From a bacterium MS4 (GTDB taxonomy: Bacteria > Bacillota > Clostridia > Oscillospirales > Acutalibacteraceae): DNA of 64,000 bases. The stretch's first letter is position 1. The number at the start of each line of letters is the position of its first letter. This document shows positions 1 to 9,018 of this stretch, piece by piece. The notes below the pieces were generated by a model that was not told the DNA's origin, did not search any database, and saw nothing but the letters and a program-made list of their open reading frames with translations. The DNA lies in contig CCFG01000014.1 of the NCBI GenBank assembly GCA_000752215.1, forward strand, positions 1-64,000, read 5' to 3'. Position numbers and translations under genes: made by a program.

Positions 1-11
1 AAACTCTCTAA
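1..11 (-). rRNA. 5' end of 16S rRNA (partial, runs off the window)
   Basis: Read on the minus strand, the first bases end in AGAGAGTTT, which matches the start of bacterial 16S rRNA (normally followed by GATCCTGG). Only about ten bases are inside the window, so the call rests mainly on the leader and tandem promoters behind it. The exact mature end cannot be set from this. Confidence 0.55.
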
Positions 12-239
12 AATATTGTATATAATCGCCCGGAGGCGTTTATATCAAAATACTCAGAGTTTTTGAAGAGCTCTAAATACGATACACTAACGTGTATTTT
101 CGTTGTCTTTTAAAGTGACAACCAACTTCGTCCGAAAGTACATTCTATACTCTCAAGTTCATTACGGGTTCCTTAATTCTATCGTTGTTTAATTTTCAAG
201 GTCCTGTCTCCGTCAAACTGTACAAGGAGAACGCTTTGA
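12..239 (-). other. rRNA operon leader region
   Basis: This AT-rich, gene-free stretch lies between the rRNA promoters and the apparent 16S start. Read on the minus strand it contains ACCTTGAAAATTAAACAACG near 185-204, a sequence type common in Firmicute rRNA leaders and spacers. No open frame of note is present. It is the likely transcribed leader carrying processing and antitermination signals (inference). Confidence 0.5.
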
Positions 240-268
240 AGTCTATCATATTTCAGTGGACTTGTCAA
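240..268 (-). promoter_or_regulatory. rRNA promoter P2
   Basis: On the minus strand a -35 TTGACA (263-268) and a -10 TAGACT (240-245) are separated by exactly 17 bases. It is the downstream member of a tandem pair in front of the rRNA leader. Confidence 0.75.
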
Positions 269-300
269 GCATTTTGTTCCCGTTTTTCGACGGCTTCACT

Positions 301-329
301 ATAATACCACTTCCATTATACATTGTCAA
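301..329 (-). promoter_or_regulatory. rRNA promoter P1
   Basis: On the minus strand -35 TTGACA (324-329) and -10 TATTAT (301-306) are 17 bases apart, about 60 bp upstream of P2. Tandem SigA-type promoters are typical of rRNA operons. Confidence 0.75.
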
Positions 330-374
330 CGCCTTTTTCAGTATTTTATGAAACTTTCAAGATTTTGCTGTATA

Positions 375-403
375 TTGCAGGATTTATAGATGTTTGGTAT
401 AAT
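375..403 (+). promoter_or_regulatory. metA promoter
   Basis: TTGCAG (375-380), a 17-base spacer and a perfect -10 TATAAT (398-403), with an extended -10 TG at 395-396. The metA start is 35 bases downstream, leaving no room for a SAM riboswitch or T-box in the leader. Confidence 0.7.
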
Positions 404-437
404 AAACCTATTGTCTCTATTAACAGGAGGGCAGACT

Positions 438-1361
438 ATGCCAATCAAAATACAGGAAAACCTTCCGGCAGTGGAAGTGCTGGAGTCGGAAAATATATTT
501 GTTATGACGCATCAGCGCGCGATCACACAGGATATCCGCCCGCTGAAAATCGTAATCCTCAATCTGATGCCCACAAAGATCGATACGGAAACACAGCTTC
601 TGCGGCTTTTGGGAAATTCCCCTTTACAGGTGGATGTCGAACTGATGCAGATGGCGACGCATATTTCCAAGAATACTTCGGCGTCGCATCTCAATACCTT
701 CTATAAAACATTTGACGAATTGAAGGACGAAAAATTCGACGGTATGATTATTACGGGTGCCCCTGTCGAAAACCTGACGTTTGAAGAAGTCGATTATTGG
801 GACGAGCTCTGCAAAATCATGGACTGGAGCAGGCGCAACGTTTATTCCACTCTGCACATCTGCTGGGGAGCTCAGGCCGGCCTTTATTATCACTTCGGAG
901 TGCCGAAATATCAGCTGCCCGAAAAGCTTTCCGGCGTATTTCTTCACCATCTGCTCGACTGCCGGCATCCGCTGGTCCGCGGCTTTGACGACGATTTCTT
1001 TTCGCCGCATTCCAGAAATACCGAAGTCAGGATGGAGGATATTGAAAAAATAGAGAATTTGATTGTCCTGACCGCTTCGGAGGAAGCCGGAGTCCATATT
1101 ATCGCCAGAAAGAACGGCAGGCAGTTCTTTGTCACCGGCCACCTGGAGTACGACTGCAACACGCTGTCCAATGAATATTTCCGGGACCTGAGAAAAGGGA
1201 TCCATCCCCATATTCCAAAACATTATTTCCCGAATGACGACGTCACGCAGGAACCTCCCTTTGTCTGGCGCAGCCACGCAAACCTTTTGTTTATCAACTG
1301 GCTGAACTACTATGTATACCAGCAGACGCCGTACGATCTGAAAGATCTTACCGATAACTGA
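438..1361 (+). CDS. metA: homoserine O-acetyltransferase (MetA family)
   Basis: This 307-aa enzyme acylates L-homoserine in the cytoplasm, the first committed step of methionine synthesis. The start at 438 is chosen because AGGAGG (425-430) sits just upstream and the protein then begins [10 protein letters not shown] as in the family. With this start the catalytic Cys falls at residue 142 (HICWGAQ) and the His-x-Glu pair lies in GHLEYD. Residue 111 is Glu in GAPVENLTF. In this family Glu111 goes with acetyl-CoA use and Gly111 with succinyl-CoA, so the acetyl form is predicted despite the common annotation as succinyltransferase. It is monocistronic, with its own promoter and terminator. Confidence 0.95.
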   Translation: MPIKIQENLPAVEVLESENIFVMTHQRAITQDIRPLKIVILNLMPTKIDTETQLLRLLGNSPLQVDVELMQMATHISKNTSASHLNTFYKTFDELKDEKFDGMIITGAPVENLTFEEVDYWDELCKIMDWSRRNVYSTLHICWGAQAGLYYHFGVPKYQLPEKLSGVFLHHLLDCRHPLVRGFDDDFFSPHSRNTEVRMEDIEKIENLIVLTASEEAGVHIIARKNGRQFFVTGHLEYDCNTLSNEYFRDLRKGIHPHIPKHYFPNDDVTQEPPFVWRSHANLLFINWLNYYVYQQTPYDLKDLTDN

Positions 1362-1362
1362 A

Positions 1363-1399
1363 AAGAGCTCTCCGCCAGCAGCGGAGAGCTCTTTTTTTA
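1363..1399. terminator. bidirectional terminator between metA and sigF
   Basis: A 13-bp perfect stem (1363-1375 with 1381-1393) and a 5-base loop are followed by a T-run on the plus strand. The minus strand ends in TTTTC, so it can serve convergent metA and the spoIIA operon. Confidence 0.85.
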
Positions 1400-1413
1400 G
1401 TTTATGCTGAAAC

Positions 1414-2064
1414 TCACGACAATTTTTCGCGCAATTGATTCAAAATCACTTTTTCACGCCGGGACACCTGTACCTGCGTCATGCCGAGCGCCTCTGCGGT
1501 CTGCGTCTGCGTCCGGCTTTTGAAATAGCGGAAGACGATGATGCTTCGGTCTTTGGGCGGAAGCTCCGTAACGACCTGCTTTAAGGAAAGCAGCTCCGCG
1601 ATTTTGTCGTCGCCGCTTTCCACACTCACATCGATCTGGCCTCCTCCCTCTTCCGGAGAGGCGGTGAGCGAAAGCGGAAGCTGGGAAGCCCCGAGCGCCT
1701 GGGCGGCCTCGGCGGGTTCCACATCCAGAAGCTCCGCAAGCTCGCTGACAGTCGGTGTGCGTCCTTCCCGTTCGCTGAAGGCAGACGATTCGCGCGCGGC
1801 GCGCATGGCCAGTTCTTTCAGCCCCCTGCCGACCTTGATTGCGCCCCCGTCACGGAAAAGGCGTCTGATTTCCCCCAGAATGACCGGGACGGCATAAGTG
1901 GAAAACCTGACCCCACGCTCACTGTCGAAATTGTCCACAGCCTTGACAAGGCCCAGACAACCGGCCTGAAAAAGGTCGTCGTATTCCACCCCGCGTCCTT
2001 TGAAATGCTTAACGCAGGCGTGTACAAGACCGATATTATCGTTTATTGTCTGCTCTCTGTCCAT
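1414..2064 (-). CDS. sigF: RNA polymerase sporulation sigma factor SigF
   Basis: This 216-aa protein is the first forespore-specific sigma factor (SpoIIAC), directing RNA polymerase in the prespore after asymmetric division. Region 2 reads YDDLFQAGCLGLVKAVDNFD with RFSTYAVPVILGEIRRLFRD, and region 4 has LPPKDRSIIVFRYF followed by the helix-turn-helix TQTQTAEALGMTQVQVSRRE. Its length fits the family. It is the last gene of spoIIAA-spoIIAB-sigF, starting within a few bases of the spoIIAB stop, so it is probably translationally coupled. SpoIIAB holds it inactive until SpoIIAA releases it. Confidence 0.96.
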   Translation of the reverse strand: MDREQTINDNIGLVHACVKHFKGRGVEYDDLFQAGCLGLVKAVDNFDSERGVRFSTYAVPVILGEIRRLFRDGGAIKVGRGLKELAMRAARESSAFSEREGRTPTVSELAELLDVEPAEAAQALGASQLPLSLTASPEEGGGQIDVSVESGDDKIAELLSLKQVVTELPPKDRSIIVFRYFKSRTQTQTAEALGMTQVQVSRREKVILNQLREKLS

Positions 2065-2065
2065 A

Positions 2066-2515
2066 TTAATGGTTCTTTTCCGTCCGGCGGCGCTGGATGG
2101 TTTTACTCATGGTAACCGATGTTCCGCGCCCCGGCTTGGAGGTCACTCTCAGAACATCCATGAAGCTCTCCATAACGGCAAAACCCAGCCCCGCGCGTTC
2201 TTCGTCCTCGGAAGTGCTGAACAGCGGCTGCATGGCCTGTTCGATATCTTCGATGCCGCAGCCCTTGTCCCGGATGCGGATGCTGATTCTGCCGTTCTCG
2301 TATAATTTACAGGTTATGTATATGGTTCCTAAGGTGTTGCGGTAGGCGTGGACAATGCAGTTGGTAACCGCTTCTGAAACCGCTGTTTTAATATCGCTCA
2401 GTTCATCGATCGTAGGGTCAAGCTGTGCGGCAAACGCCGCGACCGCTGCCCTTCCGAAGGATTCGTTTGCCGAACAGCTTGGGAAGGAGACCGTCATTTC
2501 ATTAATTGGCTTCAT
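2066..2515 (-). CDS. spoIIAB: anti-sigma F factor / serine kinase SpoIIAB
   Basis: This 149-aa GHKL-fold ATPase binds SigF and keeps it inactive, and it phosphorylates SpoIIAA on a serine. N-box residues are visible in DIKTAVSEAVTNCIVHAY and the G-boxes in IRDKGCGIEDIEQAM and RAGLGFAVMESFMD, the usual Bergerat ATP-binding layout. The start overlaps the 3' end of spoIIAA by 14 bases, which suggests coupled, stoichiometric synthesis. Family and gene order leave little doubt. Confidence 0.96.
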   Translation of the reverse strand: MKPINEMTVSFPSCSANESFGRAAVAAFAAQLDPTIDELSDIKTAVSEAVTNCIVHAYRNTLGTIYITCKLYENGRISIRIRDKGCGIEDIEQAMQPLFSTSEDEERAGLGFAVMESFMDVLRVTSKPGRGTSVTMSKTIQRRRTEKNH

Positions 2516-2834
2516 GAATCTTCACATCCTTTACAATACTGCATAGCTGGTTTAAACCTGCAAGCGAAACGATTTTTTCTATTTTCGGCTGTAGATTTGC
2601 AATTCTGACACTGCCGCCCCAAATCTGCATCAGCTTGCAGCGCCCCATAATCAGCCCCACACCGGAACTGTCCATAAACTGCACCCCTGAAAAATCAAGC
2701 GTCAGCAGTTTCGGCTTTACTTTCGACGCCGCCTCGTCAATGGCGCCGCGGATTTCCCGTGCGGAATGATGGTCGATCTCGCCGCTCAGCACAGCGGTCA
2801 TCTCGCCATCCTTCAGTATTAGTCTGACACCCAT
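2502..2834 (-). CDS. spoIIAA: anti-sigma F factor antagonist SpoIIAA
   Basis: This 110-aa STAS-domain protein, when dephosphorylated by SpoIIE, binds SpoIIAB and frees SigF in the forespore. The phosphorylation motif FMDSSGVGLI is at residues 53-62 and the overall STAS pattern is intact. It is the first gene of the operon and is preceded by GGAGGG at a good distance. SpoIIE and the upstream dacF seen in some Bacilli are not next to it here; folC is the upstream neighbour. Confidence 0.95.
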   Translation of the reverse strand: MGVRLILKDGEMTAVLSGEIDHHSAREIRGAIDEAASKVKPKLLTLDFSGVQFMDSSGVGLIMGRCKLMQIWGGSVRIANLQPKIEKIVSLAGLNQLCSIVKDVKIHEAN

Positions 2835-2865
2835 GCGGATCCCTCCATGATATATGTAATCTTAT

Positions 2866-2895
2866 TAGTATCGGCAGATTTAAGACCTGTTATTC
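2866..2895 (-). promoter_or_regulatory. possible SigF-type promoter of the spoIIA operon
   Basis: On the minus strand GAATA (2891-2895), a 15-base spacer and GCCGATACTA (2866-2875) match the forespore SigF pattern GWATA-N15-GGnnAnAnTR with one mismatch. It lies about 30 bases upstream of spoIIAA. I see no clear SigH or SigA promoter here. This is a pattern match only. Confidence 0.35.
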
Positions 2896-2913
2896 ATGAA
2901 TTTAGAAAATCGG

Positions 2914-2952
2914 CAATAAAAAAAGCCCTTAACTATAAAGATAAGGGCTTTT
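2914..2952 (-). terminator. terminator of folC
   Basis: Read on the minus strand, AAAGCCCTTA pairs with TAAGGGCTTT around a 10-base loop and is followed by a run of T. It separates folC from the spoIIA operon. Confidence 0.8.
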
Positions 2953-2990
2953 GTGTAAAATTTTACTCGAAATTTGCGGACAGGCTGTTT

Positions 2991-4283
2991 TTATTTTGCA
3001 TGAAGCAGATCAACAATGCGCGGCCGGATATCGCCCGCAAGGTAGAGTGAGCCGCAGATCAGCAGCGCGCTGTTCCCATCCAGCAGGGAAAATGCCTTTG
3101 CGAGGGCCGCGTCGGCGGTTTGCGCGGGCTCCGCGTCCGCACCGATTTTTCGAAAATGCTCCGCGAGCGATTGTGCGTCCAGCGCGCGGGGACTGGACGG
3201 CGCCAGCGTAAACACCTTGGAAAACAGCCCCGTAAAATTCCGTACGGCGCCGGTAACGTCCTTGTCGGCAAGCATGCCCACAATGGCTATGATTTTCCGA
3301 TCACCGAAATATTTTCCGACCGCTTTCGCCAGCGCGGCGGTGCCGCCGGGATTGTGCGCACCGTCCAGCACGATCAGCGGGTCGGCGGAAAGCACCTCCA
3401 TCCGGGCGGGGAAGCTTGCCGAAGAAAATCCCGCTTCAATGCTGTGGTCGGCAATCTGGTATCCCTGTTTTTTCAGTTCCTCGATCACAGCCAGTGCGGT
3501 CACCGCGTTTTTGACCTGGTGCTCCCCGAGGAACGGCAGACTGACCAGAAGCCCGCGGTACTCGAGCCCGGTTCCGCTGATATTCATAGACAGCACTTCC
3601 ACGCTGTCCGTATCGGCCGGGACAAAGCGGTTTTTGCGCTCTTCCGCCGTACTCCTGATGACCGCAAGCGCTTCCGGATTCTGTCCGGGCGAGCACACGG
3701 TCACGCCGTTTTCCTTGATAATGCCGCATTTTTCATAGGCGATTTTTGCGAGAGTATCGCCCAAAATCGCGGTGTGGTCAAGAGAAATTGACGTAATGAC
3801 GGACACAAGCGGGGTGGAAATGACGTTCGTCGCGTCCAGACGGCCGCCGAGCCCTACCTCAAGCACGACGATATCGCACTGGTTCTCTGCGAACCATTCC
3901 ATTGCCAGCGCGGTAATCAGTTCAAACTCCGTAATGATTTCGCCGTTCTCCGCCATCTGCTCCACAAGGGGAAAGATTTTTTCCACAAGGGCGCTCAGCT
4001 CCTCACGACCGATCATTTCGCCGTTGATCTGCATTCTTTCACAGAAATCCGTGACAAAAGGAGAAATAAACAGCCCTGTTTTATACTGGGATTTTTTCAC
4101 CACCGAGGCAATCAGCGCACAGGTGGAGCCTTTCCCGTTGGTGCCGGCCACGTGAACGAATTTCAGTCTGTCCTGCGGATTTCCGAGCAGGGCAAGAAGC
4201 TTCTCCACCCTTTCGAGCCCCGGTCTGGAGCCGAAGCGGAGCAGGCTTTCTATCTTTTGAAGCGCTTCCTCATACGTTATCAT
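2991..4283 (-). CDS. folC: bifunctional folylpolyglutamate synthase / dihydrofolate synthase
   Basis: This 430-aa Mur-ligase-family enzyme adds glutamate to dihydropteroate and extends folate polyglutamate tails in the cytoplasm. The ATP loop VAGTNGKGSTCALIASV is near residues 45-61, LEVGLGGRLDATNV is the conserved metal/folate-binding stretch, and LDGAHNPGGTAAL marks the C-terminal domain. Length is normal for FolC. It lies between valS and the spoIIA operon, all on the minus strand, with terminators on both sides, so it is probably its own transcription unit. Valyl-tRNA synthetase next to folC is a common Firmicute arrangement. Confidence 0.95.
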   Translation of the reverse strand: MITYEEALQKIESLLRFGSRPGLERVEKLLALLGNPQDRLKFVHVAGTNGKGSTCALIASVVKKSQYKTGLFISPFVTDFCERMQINGEMIGREELSALVEKIFPLVEQMAENGEIITEFELITALAMEWFAENQCDIVVLEVGLGGRLDATNVISTPLVSVITSISLDHTAILGDTLAKIAYEKCGIIKENGVTVCSPGQNPEALAVIRSTAEERKNRFVPADTDSVEVLSMNISGTGLEYRGLLVSLPFLGEHQVKNAVTALAVIEELKKQGYQIADHSIEAGFSSASFPARMEVLSADPLIVLDGAHNPGGTAALAKAVGKYFGDRKIIAIVGMLADKDVTGAVRNFTGLFSKVFTLAPSSPRALDAQSLAEHFRKIGADAEPAQTADAALAKAFSLLDGNSALLICGSLYLAGDIRPRIVDLLHAK

Positions 4284-4312
4284 TTTTACGCCTACTTTTC
4301 TGAAAATATATA

Positions 4313-4414
4313 TTACAGCAATTCCATTTCAGTTTGCGAGACAAAACACGTTTTTCCCCGCCTTTGGCAGGAAAAAAACGCAAACTTGTTGCAGAATCAA
4401 CTGGAAATGATGTA
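4313..4414. repeat. palindromic intergenic repeat, copy 1 (long form)
   Basis: About 102 bp with imperfect terminal inverted repeats (TACAGCAATTCCA at one end, TGGAAATGATGTA at the other) and an inner inverted repeat around CCCCGCCTTTGGCAGG. The same element recurs near 22.3 and 23.7 kb, and shorter forms near 26.3 and 42.9 kb. It lies between folC and valS and has no coding content. Confidence 0.85.
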
Positions 4415-4426
4415 AGAAAGACGGAA

Positions 4427-4448
4427 AAGGCGGACAAACGTCCGCCTT
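4427..4448 (-). terminator. terminator of valS
   Basis: A 9-bp perfect stem (4427-4435 with 4440-4448, loop AAAC) is followed on the minus strand by TTTTCC, just downstream of the valS stop. Confidence 0.75.
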
Positions 4449-4452
4449 ACGA

Positions 4453-7077
4453 TTATTTTAAAGCTCCGATACCGGACTGGATCAGTGCAATATGGTCGCG
4501 CAGCTTGTCGGCGTTCTGTCTGACGCCTTCCACTACGTTCGCAGGAGCCTTCGACATGAATTTCTCGTTGGCAAGCTTCTCCTGTGCGTTCTGATACTGC
4601 TTCTGTGCGGATTCCAGCTCTTTGGTCAGGCGCTCAAGCTCCGCCTTTTTGTCCACCAGCTCGGACATGGGGATGTACAGCTTCGCATTGGCCGTGACAA
4701 TGGTCGCCGCGCCGTCGAGTTGATAATCGGCCCCGATTTCCACCTCCGTGGCATAGGCGAGCTTTTTGATGATTTCCCTGCCATCTTCAAACATGGCGGC
4801 GTCGCCGGTGACAATATAGAGATGGGTTTTGCGTGAAGGCGGCACGTTCATTTCGGAACGGCGGTTGCGGACGGCACGCACTGCTTCCATAATGCTGCGC
4901 ATGTTCTCCGCGGCCTGCGGGAAGCAATGGCTTTCCTCGTACTGCGGCCAGCGGGACACCATGATGGATTCGCCCTCGTGCGGAAGCGTCTGCCAGATTT
5001 CCTCGGTAATATACGGCATAAACGGATGCAGCAGCTTCAGGGTGCCGCTCATGACCCAGACAAGCACCTGACGCACGCCCTGTGCGGTTTCCCGGTCATC
5101 GGAATTCAGGCGGATTTTCGCAATTTCAATATACCAGTCGCAGAATTCGTCCCAGAGGAAATCGTAAAGCTTCTGTACGGCGATCCCGAGTTCGAAGTGC
5201 TCCAGGTTTTCCGTGATCTCCTTCGTCACGCGGTTGAAGGAATCGATGATCCACCGATCTTCCATCGCAAGGTTCGCGGGAAGCTCATTCTTTACGTCAT
5301 GACCGTCGATATTCATGAGGATAAAGCGCGAGGCGTTCCAGATTTTATTGGCAAAATTGCGGCTGGACTCCACCTTCTCGTCGGAAAAACGCATGTCGTT
5401 TCCGGGGCTGTTGCCCGTTGCGAGCGTAAAGCGAAGCGCGTCCGCGCCGAATTTTTCAATGATTTCAAGCGGGTCTATCCCGTTGCCCAGCGACTTGCTC
5501 ATTTTTCTGCCCTTTGCGTCGCGGACAAGTCCGTGAATCAGGACGGTATGGAACGGGACCTCTCCCATCTGCTCAATGCCGGAGAAAATCATGCGGGCTA
5601 CCCAGAAGAAAATGATATCGTAGCCGGTGACAAGGGTATCGGTCGGATAGAAGTATTTCAGGTCCTCGGTTTTGTCCGGCCAGCCGAGGGTGGAAAACGG
5701 CCAGAGCGCGGAGCTGAACCAGGTGTCAAGGGTGTCCTCGTCCTGTTTGAGATTTTTAGAACCGCATTTCGGGCAGGTGTGGGGCTCTTCGCGGGAAACG
5801 ACCGTTTCCCCGCAGTCCTGGCAGTACCACGCGGGAATGCGGTGGCCCCACCAAAGCTGGCGGGAAATACACCAGTCCTTGATGTTTTCCATCCAGTGGT
5901 CGTAAATCTTTTCAAAACGGTCGGGAACAAATTTTACTTTCCCGTCCTTTACTTCCTGAAGAGCGGGCTGAGCCAGCGGCTTCATTTTTACAAACCACTG
6001 CTTGGAAACGCGCGGCTCCACAACGGTGCCGCAGCGGTAGCAGGAGCCGACATTGTGCTTGATCGGTTCGACCTCGACAAGAAAGCCCTGTGCCTTCAGG
6101 TCCTCCACGATCTGTTTGCGGGCCTCCAAGGCGGGCATACCGGCGTATTTCCCGGCATTCTCATTCATATTGCCTCCGTCATCCATGACATTGATGATCG
6201 GCAGATCGTGGCGCAGACCGACTTCAAAGTCGTTCGGGTCGTGGGCCGGGGTGATTTTCACCACGCCGGTTCCGAAATCGCGCTCAACATAAGTATCCGC
6301 AATCACCGGGATTTCCCGGTTCACAAGAGGAAGAACCAGCGTCTTCCCCACCAGACCCGCATAGCGTTCGTCTTCGGGATGTACCGCGACCGCGGTATCG
6401 CCAAGCATCGTTTCCGGACGGGTGGTAGCCAGCTGAATGTAGCCGCTGCCGTCCTTGAAAGGATAGCGCAGGTGCCAGAAGAAGCCGTCGTGCTCGCTGA
6501 ACTCCACTTCCGCGTCGGAAATAGAGGTGCGGCAGTGCGGGCACCAGTTGATGATGCGTTCCCCGCGGTAGATCAGGTCCTTTTCGTACAGTCTTACAAA
6601 AACCTCCCGGACGGCTTTGGAGCAGCCCTCGTCCAGAGTAAAGCGCTCACGTTCCCAGTCGCAGGAGGAACCCAGCTTTTTCAGCTGTTCAATGATTCTT
6701 CCGCCGTATTTTTCCTTCCACTTCCACGCGCGTTCCAAAAAAGCCTCGCGGCCGATTTCGTCTTTGGTAATGCCCTCTTTGCGCATCGCCTCAACGATTT
6801 TCGCCTCTGTGGCAATGGAAGCGTGGTCGGTTCCCGGCAGCCAGAGCGCCAAATAGCCCTGCATCCTTCTCCAGCGGATCAGAATATCCTGCAGGGTTTC
6901 GTCCAGGGCATGTCCCATATGAAGCTGGCCGGTAATGTTCGGGGGCGGAATCACAATGGTATATGGCTGCTTCTCGGGGTCCGGCTCGGCGTGGAAATAG
7001 CCGCCGGAGAGCCAGAAGTCATAAATTCTGTCCTCCACTTCCTGTGGGTCATAGGTTTTTGCAAGTTCCCTGCTCAT
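4453..7077 (-). CDS. valS: valyl-tRNA synthetase
   Basis: This 874-aa class I synthetase charges tRNA-Val in the cytoplasm. The HIGH motif appears as [17 protein letters not shown] near residues 44-60. The KMSKS loop is in [15 protein letters not shown]. The editing domain carries [17 protein letters not shown], with zinc-type cysteine pairs in the middle and a C-terminal coiled-coil arm rich in Glu, Lys and Gln that contacts tRNA. Length is typical. GGAGG lies upstream of the start. It is transcribed from its own promoter with a leader of about 90 nt that contains a GC-rich hairpin but no T-box. Confidence 0.97.
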   Translation of the reverse strand: MSRELAKTYDPQEVEDRIYDFWLSGGYFHAEPDPEKQPYTIVIPPPNITGQLHMGHALDETLQDILIRWRRMQGYLALWLPGTDHASIATEAKIVEAMRKEGITKDEIGREAFLERAWKWKEKYGGRIIEQLKKLGSSCDWERERFTLDEGCSKAVREVFVRLYEKDLIYRGERIINWCPHCRTSISDAEVEFSEHDGFFWHLRYPFKDGSGYIQLATTRPETMLGDTAVAVHPEDERYAGLVGKTLVLPLVNREIPVIADTYVERDFGTGVVKITPAHDPNDFEVGLRHDLPIINVMDDGGNMNENAGKYAGMPALEARKQIVEDLKAQGFLVEVEPIKHNVGSCYRCGTVVEPRVSKQWFVKMKPLAQPALQEVKDGKVKFVPDRFEKIYDHWMENIKDWCISRQLWWGHRIPAWYCQDCGETVVSREEPHTCPKCGSKNLKQDEDTLDTWFSSALWPFSTLGWPDKTEDLKYFYPTDTLVTGYDIIFFWVARMIFSGIEQMGEVPFHTVLIHGLVRDAKGRKMSKSLGNGIDPLEIIEKFGADALRFTLATGNSPGNDMRFSDEKVESSRNFANKIWNASRFILMNIDGHDVKNELPANLAMEDRWIIDSFNRVTKEITENLEHFELGIAVQKLYDFLWDEFCDWYIEIAKIRLNSDDRETAQGVRQVLVWVMSGTLKLLHPFMPYITEEIWQTLPHEGESIMVSRWPQYEESHCFPQAAENMRSIMEAVRAVRNRRSEMNVPPSRKTHLYIVTGDAAMFEDGREIIKKLAYATEVEIGADYQLDGAATIVTANAKLYIPMSELVDKKAELERLTKELESAQKQYQNAQEKLANEKFMSKAPANVVEGVRQNADKLRDHIALIQSGIGALK

Positions 7078-7132
7078 ATATTTTCCTCCTGAATTTTATC
7101 CCTTAAAATGATGGCATACCCCTTCATTCCCC

Positions 7133-7153
7133 GCGGCGCGCCTGGTGCGCCGC
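7133..7153 (-). other. GC-rich hairpin in the valS leader
   Basis: GCGGCGC (7133-7139) and GCGCCGC (7147-7153) form a 7-bp stem inside the valS 5' UTR. No T-run follows, so it is not a terminator. The T-box core (GGTGGTACCGCG-like) is absent. Function unknown. Confidence 0.4.
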
Positions 7154-7172
7154 CACGGAAAGCAACTTGTTT

Positions 7173-7201
7173 ATTATGGCATTCCATGGGTCGTTTGTCA
7201 A
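7173..7201 (-). promoter_or_regulatory. valS promoter
   Basis: On the minus strand TTGACA (7196-7201), a 17-base spacer and CATAAT (7173-7178). It lies immediately downstream of the LURP-one gene, whose stop is at 7207. Confidence 0.75.
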
Positions 7202-7206
7202 TTTTT

Positions 7207-7698
7207 TCAGCTTGCCGGAACCGGTTTGACGGAGCCGCCGATCACGGTGCTGTCAAGGATGACGGCAATGCAAAGGCACAGCAGGACATTGGACTGATTG
7301 GCGATATCGACGGCGAAGCAGTCGCCGTTTTCGTTCCAGCACCGGCCGTGCGTCATCACGACAGTGGAGTCCACGTCGATCAGATCGTAGGAACGCGTCA
7401 GAAGGTCGCCGCGGAAGCTCCAGCCGACGCCTTTGATTTTAATGGGCTGCTTTGACGAGGCAAGGTTCAGCGTCACGCGCGCGCGCTCCTTGTCCCCGAT
7501 AAAAACGGAGTACCTCGACATGGCCGAAATCCCCAGACTGAAGATGCGGGCCGCCTCGTTTTGGTTGTTGTCAATCAGGTAGACCTTGCTGCCGATGGAC
7601 AACGAATCACCGGTAACACTGTAGACAGACTGACCAAGAGCATCTATTACGGTAAAAAGAGCTTCCGTACCGGTGCTCTGTTTAATGTAAAATTTCAT
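7207..7698 (-). CDS. LURP-one-related family protein
   Basis: This 163-aa protein has the pattern of the LURP-one/Tubby-like (DUF567) family: MKFYIKQS at the start, an early ALGQSVYSVTGD strand, then SIGSKVYLID, repeated strands and WSFRGDLLTRSYDLID. The family folds as a beta-barrel around a central helix. Bacterial members have no settled function; phospholipid binding has been suggested for the fold. No signal peptide is seen, although the C-terminus has a hydrophobic stretch (VLLCLCIAVILDSTVI). It is a single gene, read toward valS. Confidence 0.8.
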   Translation of the reverse strand: MKFYIKQSTGTEALFTVIDALGQSVYSVTGDSLSIGSKVYLIDNNQNEAARIFSLGISAMSRYSVFIGDKERARVTLNLASSKQPIKIKGVGWSFRGDLLTRSYDLIDVDSTVVMTHGRCWNENGDCFAVDIANQSNVLLCLCIAVILDSTVIGGSVKPVPAS

Positions 7699-7859
7699 GC
7701 GCCGGCCTCCCTGTTTGAAATCGATTATTAATGCTTATCATATCATTTTTGTACCGTATAGGCAACCGCCTTTCCGTATAAATATGGAAAAGGCAGAGCG
7801 GATTTCCATTGACGTACCTGTGCGGATATACTACAATAAACGGGATCGGAGGTGCTGTT

Positions 7860-8966
7860 TTGAAAAAATTCCTTCCTCTCAGGCGAATCCGGCTCCTTGC
7901 GTTTGCGCCGGCCGCCTTGCTGCTTACCCTTGCCGCGCAAAACCGTCCCGATTTTGCGGAATGGTACGCAAACACCATTTATCCCGTCTTGTCACGCGGG
8001 GTAAACCGCGTCACTTCCCTTGTCCCGTTTTCCGTTATGGAGGCCCTGATTGTCCTTCTTTGCGCGGGCGCCGTTTTTTATATGATTTTCTTTATTGCCA
8101 AAATCATACATAACCGTGGAAAACGAAGAAAAATATTTTCTCTTTTCGCAATTAACCTGATATGCATTGCCAGTGTGCTGTATTTTGTGTTCGTGGTTTC
8201 CTGCGGAATCAATTATTACCGCTATCCCTTCGCGCAGACCTGCGGGCTGGAAATCCGTCCTTCGTCCAAGGCCGAGCTGACAGCGCTCTGTACCGACCTT
8301 GCCGATCGGGCAAACGAGCTGCGCAAAGGAGTCCAAACCGACCGGAACTCCGTTATGCGGCTGAACACGGAGGATATTGAGACAACGGCAAAAAAGGCGA
8401 GAACGGCGTTTGACGCGGTCAGCGGGGACTATCCGCTTCTGCGCGCGGGATACGGCCCACCGAAGCCGGTGTTTTTCTCCCGGCTGATGTCCTACTGCGA
8501 CACTACGGGCATTTTTTTCCCGTTTACCTTTGAAGCGAATGTCAACGTGGACATCCCGGATTATTCCATCCCGCTGACAATGTGCCACGAGCTTTCCCAT
8601 CTTCGCGGATATATGCGCGAGGACGAGGCGAATTTCATCGGCTACCTTGCCTGTGAAAAAAGCGGGGACGCGGATTTCCGGTATTCGGGTACGATGCTTG
8701 CCTATATCTATGCTTCCAACGCGCTTTACGGCACCGACCCATCGGCGGCAAATCAGATTTACGGAACCCTGAGCGACGGCGTCAGACGCGATCTGGAAAA
8801 CAATTCCGCGTACTGGAAGCAGTTTGAGGGACCGGTTGCCACCGCTGCCGAACATGTCAACGATTCTTATCTGAAGGCCAACAAACAGACGGACGGCATA
8901 AAAAGCTACGGTCGGATGGTCGACCTGCTGCTCGCCGAATACCGCACAAAAAAAGGAGCCGGCTGA
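7860..8966 (+). CDS. DUF3810 membrane-associated metallopeptidase-like protein
   Basis: This 368-aa protein matches DUF3810. I place the start at TTG 7860 because GGAGG (7848-7852) precedes it; the frame is open upstream to an ATG at 7809. N-terminal hydrophobic segments (LLAFAPAALLLTLAAQ and two more by about residue 120) indicate membrane anchoring. The C-terminal part contains MCHELSHLRGYMREDEANF, an HExxH zinc-peptidase-like motif with a downstream Glu. Known family members are uncharacterised; protease activity is inferred from the motif. It is a single gene with its own terminator. Confidence 0.85.
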   Translation: MKKFLPLRRIRLLAFAPAALLLTLAAQNRPDFAEWYANTIYPVLSRGVNRVTSLVPFSVMEALIVLLCAGAVFYMIFFIAKIIHNRGKRRKIFSLFAINLICIASVLYFVFVVSCGINYYRYPFAQTCGLEIRPSSKAELTALCTDLADRANELRKGVQTDRNSVMRLNTEDIETTAKKARTAFDAVSGDYPLLRAGYGPPKPVFFSRLMSYCDTTGIFFPFTFEANVNVDIPDYSIPLTMCHELSHLRGYMREDEANFIGYLACEKSGDADFRYSGTMLAYIYASNALYGTDPSAANQIYGTLSDGVRRDLENNSAYWKQFEGPVATAAEHVNDSYLKANKQTDGIKSYGRMVDLLLAEYRTKKGAG

Positions 8967-8981
8967 AAGGCTCCTTTTTTA
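8947..8981. terminator. bidirectional terminator
   Basis: AAAAAAAGGAGCC and GGCTCCTTTTTT form a stem with flanking A and T runs on both sides, between the convergent DUF3810 and pseudokinase genes. Confidence 0.85.
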
Positions 8982-9018
8982 ATCGATACTCAAAACCGCT
9001 GTTCAGGCAGCGCCGCAC

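Noticed and set aside
4927-7092. Long plus-strand open frame opposite valS
   Set aside because: It mirrors the valS codon pattern, has no ribosome site or family match, and valS is certain on the other strand.
7078-7170. T-box leader for valS
   Set aside because: A GC hairpin is present but the conserved T-box bulge sequence and a following terminator are absent.
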